Below, piece by piece: positions 7,688-11,831 of a DNA stretch of 11,831 bases. The stretch lies in NCBI GenBank assembly GCA_017628595.1, contig JAGBYV010000121.1, forward strand, positions 1 through 11,831, in the 5' to 3' direction. The notes under the pieces were generated by a model, which saw nothing but the letters and a program-made list of their open reading frames with translations, searched no databases and was not told the origin of the DNA. The stretch comes from Alistipes sp. Its GTDB lineage: Bacteria; Bacteroidota; Bacteroidia; Bacteroidales; Rikenellaceae. Positions within the stretch are counted from its first letter, which is position 1. Every line of letters starts with the position of its first letter. A program made the translations under genes and the position numbers.

Positions 7688-9127
7688 TTAACCCACCGAG
7701 CCTTCGAGACTGATGGCGAGCAGTTTCTGCGCCTCAACGGCAAACTCCATCGGAAGCTTGGCAATAACCTCGCGGGCATAGCCATTGACAATAAGCCCTA
7801 CGGCATCCTCTGTGGAGAGTCCTCGCTGGTTGCAGTAGAAGAGCTGCTCCTCCGATATCTTCGACGTGGTAGCCTCATGCTCCAGCACGGCTGTAGGGTT
7901 GTGCGAGTCAATCTCGGGGAAGGTGTGAGCTCCGCACTTATCGCCAATCAGAAGCGAGTCGCACTGCGAGTAGTTGCGGGCATTATCCGCACCCTTTGCC
8001 ACGCGCACCAGACCACGATAGGCATTCTGGCTCCTGCCTGCCGAGATACCCTTTGACACGATGCGGCTGCGAGTGTTGCGACCGATGTGAATCATCTTCG
8101 TGCCGGTATCGGCCTGCTGATAGTTGTTGGTCATGGCTACAGAGTAGAACTCGCCTACCGAGTTATCACCCAGAAGCACACAGCTCGGATACTTCCACGT
8201 AATGGCCGAACCGGTCTCCACCTGCGTCCATGAGAGATGTGCTCCCTCGCGGCAAAGGCCACGCTTGGTCACGAAGTTGTAGATACCACCCTTGCCATCC
8301 TTGTCGCCCGGATACCAGTTCTGCACGGTCGAGTACTTAACCTCGGCATCCTTCTCTACGATGATCTCCACAACGGCGGCGTGAAGCTGATTCTCGTCAC
8401 GACGCGGAGCAGTACAACCCTCCAGGTAGCTCACATAAGCACCCTCGTCAGCCACGAGCAGCGTACGCTCGAACTGACCCGTACCCTCGGCGTTAATGCG
8501 GAAGTAGGTCGAAAGCTCCATCGGGCAACGCACACCCTTGGGGATGTAGCAGAATGAGCCGTCGGAAAAGACTGCAGCATTGAGTGCAGCGTAGAAATTG
8601 TCGGTATGGGGAACCACCGATCCAAGATACTTCTTCACAAGATCGGGATACTCGCGGATAGCCTCCGAGATTGAGCAGAAGATTATGCCCTTCTCGGCCA
8701 GCGTCTCGCGGAAGGTAGTCTTGACCGAAACAGAATCCATAACCGCATCAACAGCAAAGCCCGCCAAAGAGAGCTGCTCCTCGAGAGGAATACCCAGTTT
8801 GTCAAACGTGCGCTTCAGCTCAGGATCGATATCATCCATCGTACCCTCCTTTCGCTGCTTGGGGGCGGCATAATAGATTATATCCTGGAAATCTATTTCG
8901 GGAATATCGAGATGTGCCCATGTGGGCAGCTTCATCGTCTGCCAATGGCGAAAAGCCTTCAGGCGGCGCTCCAGCATCCACTCGGGCTCCTCCTTCTTGG
9001 CCGAGATAAGGCGAATCACATCCTCACTAAGACCGCGCGCAATGGTGTCGGTCTCAATGTCGGTTGTAAAACCGTACTTATACTCGTTATCAATATTATC
9101 TAATAATTCTTTATCTTTCTCTGCCAT
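7688..9127 (-). CDS. sufB: SufB, Fe-S cluster scaffold protein
   Basis: SufB is the main scaffold on which the cluster forms in the SufBCD complex. ATG 9127 gives 479 residues beginning [11 protein letters not shown], the usual length and N-terminus. The frame extends back to TTG 9157, but that start would lie in the promoter and add an unconserved tail. Recognisable blocks are [16 protein letters not shown] (48-63), [20 protein letters not shown] (173-192), the EGCTAP motif with C238, [11 protein letters not shown] (265-275), the [10 protein letters not shown] stretch (325-334) and [12 protein letters not shown] (396-407). C398 in the last motif corresponds to the conserved C-terminal cysteine that, with acidic residues just beyond, forms the SufB-SufD interface site for cluster assembly. 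It is the first gene of the operon and follows a 192-base intergenic region with a promoter-like element. Confidence 0.97.
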   Translation of the reverse strand: MAEKDKELLDNIDNEYKYGFTTDIETDTIARGLSEDVIRLISAKKEEPEWMLERRLKAFRHWQTMKLPTWAHLDIPEIDFQDIIYYAAPKQRKEGTMDDIDPELKRTFDKLGIPLEEQLSLAGFAVDAVMDSVSVKTTFRETLAEKGIIFCSISEAIREYPDLVKKYLGSVVPHTDNFYAALNAAVFSDGSFCYIPKGVRCPMELSTYFRINAEGTGQFERTLLVADEGAYVSYLEGCTAPRRDENQLHAAVVEIIVEKDAEVKYSTVQNWYPGDKDGKGGIYNFVTKRGLCREGAHLSWTQVETGSAITWKYPSCVLLGDNSVGEFYSVAMTNNYQQADTGTKMIHIGRNTRSRIVSKGISAGRSQNAYRGLVRVAKGADNARNYSQCDSLLIGDKCGAHTFPEIDSHNPTAVLEHEATTSKISEEQLFYCNQRGLSTEDAVGLIVNGYAREVIAKLPMEFAVEAQKLLAISLEGSVG

Positions 9128-9146
9128 AATATGCCTTAATAATTGG

Positions 9147-9154
9147 CAAAAATA
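9147..9154 (-). promoter_or_regulatory. Putative -7 promoter element of the suf operon
   Basis: The minus strand reads TATTTTTG here, an exact match to the Bacteroidota -7 consensus TAnnTTTG. It would start transcription about 7 bases on, leaving an AT-rich leader of roughly a dozen bases before sufB ATG 9127. The sequence upstream is very AT-rich, and no clear TTTG -33 box is seen at the expected distance. The rest of the gap (9155-9260) shows no gene, and I recognise no operator such as an IscR or SufR site. Confidence 0.4.
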
Positions 9155-9260
9155 CAAAAAAATAATTAATAATTAAGCCGTAGCAGAATTATTTCCACAA
9201 CAAAACGCTTACCAATCTATTACGACATTTGCTCGCATTTACAAATATTTTAATCTGCCA

Positions 9261-9294
9261 AAAACAAAGGGGAGATACCCATCGATATCTCCCC
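9261..9294 (-). terminator. Rho-independent terminator after the serine hydrolase gene
   Basis: Bases 9269-9277 (GGGGAGATA) pair perfectly with 9286-9294 (TATCTCCCC), giving a nine-base stem with an eight-base loop. On the minus strand it is followed by TTTGTTTT (9268-9261). It starts 25 bases after the stop codon at 9320-9322 and separates the hydrolase unit from the suf promoter region. Confidence 0.85.
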
Positions 9295-9319
9295 TCAGTT
9301 TATTTCGTAAATTCACCCA

Positions 9320-10567
9320 TTAGCGGCTGGCTCCGATCCTGCCCGTATATGCATCCACGCCCGATGAATCAAAGGGCTGAGCAAAGAATTTCTCGGCAGC
9401 CTCGTTCATCTTCGCGCTCCAGGGCTGATTGCCTCCTGCGCTCTGTATCACCCACAGCTTGAGCTGCTTCTTATGCCAGTTGACAACGCAATTTGTACCC
9501 CACGCACCACCATGGCCAAACCACGAATCCTCAGTATCGTCAAACGGAGCATTCAGACCAAGAGAGTATCCCTCCATACCCTCAGGGCGTGTCGAGCGAG
9601 CAAGAATCGACTTTACGGTCTCCTCCTTCAGGATGCGTACGCCATTGTCGCCCACACCCAGATTCATCAGCATCTTGTAGAACTTCAGCTGATCCAATGC
9701 CGTTGTCCACAGACCAGCACCGGCTGACGCAAAGACGTGAGAATCATTATAGGGGCGCTGCTGCCATGCCATCTCCTCAACCCACTCGGCGGGGGCTCCA
9801 TCCTTGAAAGCATAGAGCTCCACCTTCTTCTTGAGTTGTTTATCTGTTGGCCAGAACCATGTTGACTTCATGCCCAAAGGATCCAGCACCTCCTGCTTGA
9901 GGTAATCCTCCCACTTCATGCCGGTAACAACCTCAACGATTGCAGCACCGATGTCGATGCCGGTATTAGAGTAGAGGATGCTCGTTCCGGGCTCAAACAT
10001 AATTGGCGAATCGGCAGCAACGGCAGCCACCTGACGCAGGGGCGCACCACCACTCCATCCACCGCCACGAACATCGTTGCGCTTTACGCTGGCCTCAAAG
10101 GGGAAACCTCCCGTATGGTTGAGTACCATGCGAATGGTGAGTTCGTTCTTAGCCTTATGCAGAGTCTTCACGCCATTCTCGTTAGACACCTCCACCCACA
10201 ATTCGTTGAACTCGGGCAGATACTTCGAAACAGGGTCATCAAGAGAGATCTTGCCCTCCTCCACCAACTTGGCGATAGTAACACCGCAAAAACCCTTGGT
10301 CTGAGAACATTGCATAAATACATTATCCAACTTGATGGGACGCTTTGCTGCCACATCGGCATAGCCCACACAGCAAACCTCCTGTACGCCATCCTTGTAG
10401 AACACACTGATTGCTCCCGACAACTGACCATTGTCAACATAAGGCTGCAACACCTCGCGAGCATATGTAGTTTTGGAATCCTTAACCTTTTTCTGCGCCG
10501 AGGCCTGCAAGCCAATCGACAATACTGCGACAAGAAGTACGCAGGTATATTTCACAACTCTTTTCAT
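9320..10567 (-). CDS. Exported serine hydrolase of the beta-lactamase/penicillin-binding-protein-like (class C) family
   Basis: This is a 415-residue secreted serine hydrolase with the class C beta-lactamase/DD-peptidase fold (Pfam Beta-lactamase type). A signal peptide is clear: KR at the start, a hydrophobic core at 8-19, and ASA-Q giving predicted cleavage after A24. All three active-site motifs are present: SQTK at 88-91 (S88 nucleophile, K91), YSN at 199-201, and HGG at 352-354 in place of KTG. The segment LNHTGGFPFE (149-158) is another family landmark. HGG is common among esterase- and peptidase-like members, so this is probably not an antibiotic-resistance beta-lactamase. The substrate is unknown, with peptidoglycan fragments, D-amino-acid peptides or esters possible. 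It lies 50 bases after the acyltransferase-like gene with no promoter motif between, so the two are probably one transcript ended by the hairpin at 9261-9294. Confidence 0.92.
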   Translation of the reverse strand: MKRVVKYTCVLLVAVLSIGLQASAQKKVKDSKTTYAREVLQPYVDNGQLSGAISVFYKDGVQEVCCVGYADVAAKRPIKLDNVFMQCSQTKGFCGVTIAKLVEEGKISLDDPVSKYLPEFNELWVEVSNENGVKTLHKAKNELTIRMVLNHTGGFPFEASVKRNDVRGGGWSGGAPLRQVAAVAADSPIMFEPGTSILYSNTGIDIGAAIVEVVTGMKWEDYLKQEVLDPLGMKSTWFWPTDKQLKKKVELYAFKDGAPAEWVEEMAWQQRPYNDSHVFASAGAGLWTTALDQLKFYKMLMNLGVGDNGVRILKEETVKSILARSTRPEGMEGYSLGLNAPFDDTEDSWFGHGGAWGTNCVVNWHKKQLKLWVIQSAGGNQPWSAKMNEAAEKFFAQPFDSSGVDAYTGRIGASR

Positions 10568-10617
10568 ATCTTATTAGGCTTTTTCGGTTGATATTTATTC
10601 ATTTACAAGGCATAAAG

Positions 10618-11727
10618 CTACACCTTAAGGAATATCTTCTGACGGTAGAGGAAGTAGAGGAACAACCAGCATACAAGCACGAAACCTGCGCCATTGACCA
10701 CCGCAGCCCACGGCTCGGAGCAGAGGCCTGCGACACCGCCGAAGAAGAAGCGGGCAATTCCACTAAATCCGATAATACTCTGTGCCAGATAAATCGTGAT
10801 TGAGTTCATACCCACCACGCGGAACGGGAGCGTCCACTTCTGCCAGCCCTTCACATCTACAATATAGTAGAACAGAGCCATCATAGCCAGCGAGTAAGAG
10901 CCTACAGCGCACACGAACGTACTCGACCACAACATCTTGTTGATGGGCACGAAATAATTTCCCAGCCATGCAACAACACCCAGCACAACGGCGCCGGCGA
11001 GCATATATAGTGTCTTGCGCTCACCCGAAAGCTTCTCCTGCGGCAGACGAATCAACTCGCCGGTGAACATACCAAGCATAGCCGTCACCACAGCGGGCAC
11101 AGCCGAGAGCAATCCCTCGGGATCAAAACGACCATCAAGATAGAGCAGGCGGCCAGGGAGGAACAATCGATCGATGTAACCAACCAGCGAACCCTCCATT
11201 GACAAGGGATCGGCACCCGGCACATCGGGCGCGCCGACAAACTTGCTCACAAGGGCATAAACAACCAATATCGCTCCTGCGATCCACGCACGAGTCTTAA
11301 CGCCAAAATTGATGTAGAGCAACGCAGCACCCATCCACGCAAGACCGATACGTGCCAGCACACTCGCTACACGCAGATTCTCAAAGTTCAGACGGAACAA
11401 TCCATTATAGACCATACCGAGCAGAATCAGCACTGCTGCACGACGGAATATCTTCCAGTAGATATCCTTACGCGATGCGCCCATCGACTGCTGCTTGGCA
11501 TAAGAGAAGGGGAATGACACGCCCGCAAGGAAGAGGAAGAGCGGGAAGATAGTGTCGTGATGACGCAAGCCATCCCAATCCACGTGGCTCATCTGCTCAG
11601 CAATGGCATTAGTGATAGGATTTGGCCACAGAGCACATATCGAAACAATAAGTCCCGAGAGACCCATAATAAAGAACATATCGAACCCTCGCAGGGTATC
11701 GAGCGACATTAGGCGTTCGTTTTTCAT
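10618..11727 (-). CDS. DUF5009/HGSNAT-like multi-pass membrane acyltransferase family protein
   Basis: This 369-residue membrane protein resembles the DUF5009/DUF1624 group related to human heparan-alpha-glucosaminide N-acetyltransferase (HGSNAT) and to bacterial NagX-like proteins. Landmarks are RLMSLDTLRGFD (5-16), HVDWDGLRHHDTIFPLFLF (48-66), LARIGLAWMGAALLY (124-138), DPEGLLSAVPAVVTAMLGMF (202-221) and GMNSITIYLAQSIIG (306-320). From memory, human HGSNAT has HASWNGLTVADLVFP around its catalytic His269. It aligns base for base in spacing with H48 here, so acetyl transfer across the membrane is a reasonable inference. At least nine or ten hydrophobic helices are seen. Some relatives are described as amino-sugar transporters, so transport rather than acetylation remains possible. 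It is the first gene of a two-gene unit with the exported serine hydrolase. Confidence 0.85.
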   Translation of the reverse strand: MKNERLMSLDTLRGFDMFFIMGLSGLIVSICALWPNPITNAIAEQMSHVDWDGLRHHDTIFPLFLFLAGVSFPFSYAKQQSMGASRKDIYWKIFRRAAVLILLGMVYNGLFRLNFENLRVASVLARIGLAWMGAALLYINFGVKTRAWIAGAILVVYALVSKFVGAPDVPGADPLSMEGSLVGYIDRLFLPGRLLYLDGRFDPEGLLSAVPAVVTAMLGMFTGELIRLPQEKLSGERKTLYMLAGAVVLGVVAWLGNYFVPINKMLWSSTFVCAVGSYSLAMMALFYYIVDVKGWQKWTLPFRVVGMNSITIYLAQSIIGFSGIARFFFGGVAGLCSEPWAAVVNGAGFVLVCWLFLYFLYRQKIFLKV

Positions 11728-11752
11728 AATATTTAGGTTTAAGTTATTGTCC

Positions 11753-11820
11753 GTGCGCAGAAGTCAAAACGACTAAGTACAAATATACTATTTTTTTGCT
11801 CATTCCCACGCGCACAGAAG
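11753..11820. repeat. Short imperfect direct repeat flanking the promoter
   Basis: GTGCGCAGAAG (11753-11763) and GCGCACAGAAG (11810-11820), read on the plus strand, differ at two aligned positions plus their first base or so and lie on either side of the -7 element. They could be operator half-sites or chance. Confidence 0.2.
11780..11787 (-). promoter_or_regulatory. Putative -7 promoter element of the acyltransferase-serine hydrolase unit
   Basis: The minus strand reads TATATTTG, an exact match to TAnnTTTG. A transcript would start near 11773, giving a leader of about 45 bases before ATG 11727. An A/T tract lies just upstream. No good -33 TTTG box is seen at 19-21 bases, so the call rests on the -7 element and its position. 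Confidence 0.5.
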
Positions 11821-11831
11821 AAAATATGTTC

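Noticed and set aside
9128..9157. N-terminal extension of SufB from TTG 9157
   Set aside because: The extension overlaps the -7 promoter element and is not like known SufB N-termini, and ATG 9127 gives the expected start.
9320..10567. Antibiotic-resistance class C beta-lactamase
   Set aside because: It has HGG in place of KTG, SQTK rather than the AmpC-type SVSK, and sits with a membrane acyltransferase, which fits a general serine hydrolase better.

Overview
The window looks like chromosome from a Bacteroidales (Bacteroidota) bacterium. The supporting signs are a SufBCDS Fe-S cluster operon carrying a membrane protein of the Bacteroides BT_3928 type, a DUF5009/HGSNAT-like acyltransferase paired with a serine hydrolase, AT-rich leaders without Shine-Dalgarno sequences, and TAnnTTTG -7 promoter elements. 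Base composition is moderate, near 50% GC by eye. A genus such as Alistipes or Bacteroides cannot be fixed from this stretch. All eleven recognised genes... counted as nine complete genes and one partial gene, lie on the minus strand, so transcription runs from high to low coordinates. I found no tRNA, rRNA, CRISPR array, insertion sequence or phage gene.

Reading in the direction of transcription, the right end (11831 to 9261) holds a two-gene unit. It has a good -7 element, a ten-or-more-helix membrane acyltransferase-like protein, then an exported penicillin-binding-protein/beta-lactamase-fold serine hydrolase, and closes with a clear Rho-independent terminator. Both products act at the envelope, which suggests trimming or acetylation of a cell-surface or peptidoglycan-derived substrate. 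The substrate is not visible from sequence.

The middle (about 9154 to 2977) is one long operon: sufB, sufC, sufD, sufS, tmk and a BT_3928-like MauE/DoxX protein. SufBCD is the Fe-S scaffold complex with its ATPase, and SufS supplies sulfur. Gaps are 29, 2, -1, 36 and -1 bases, and two junctions are TAATG stop/start overlaps. A long hairpin with eight Us closes the operon. SufD is unusually short, lacking the N-terminal region of the family.

The left end (2973 to 1 and beyond) is an RND efflux system: a lipoprotein periplasmic adaptor followed 3 bases later by the inner-membrane RND pump, of which the first 644 residues are present. The outer-membrane channel, if in the same operon, lies past position 1. 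The adaptor's ATG sits three bases after the U-tract of the preceding terminator, the most curious local arrangement here. Overall the region is mostly conserved housekeeping and envelope functions. I see no strong evidence for a wholly new system, only several details worth checking.
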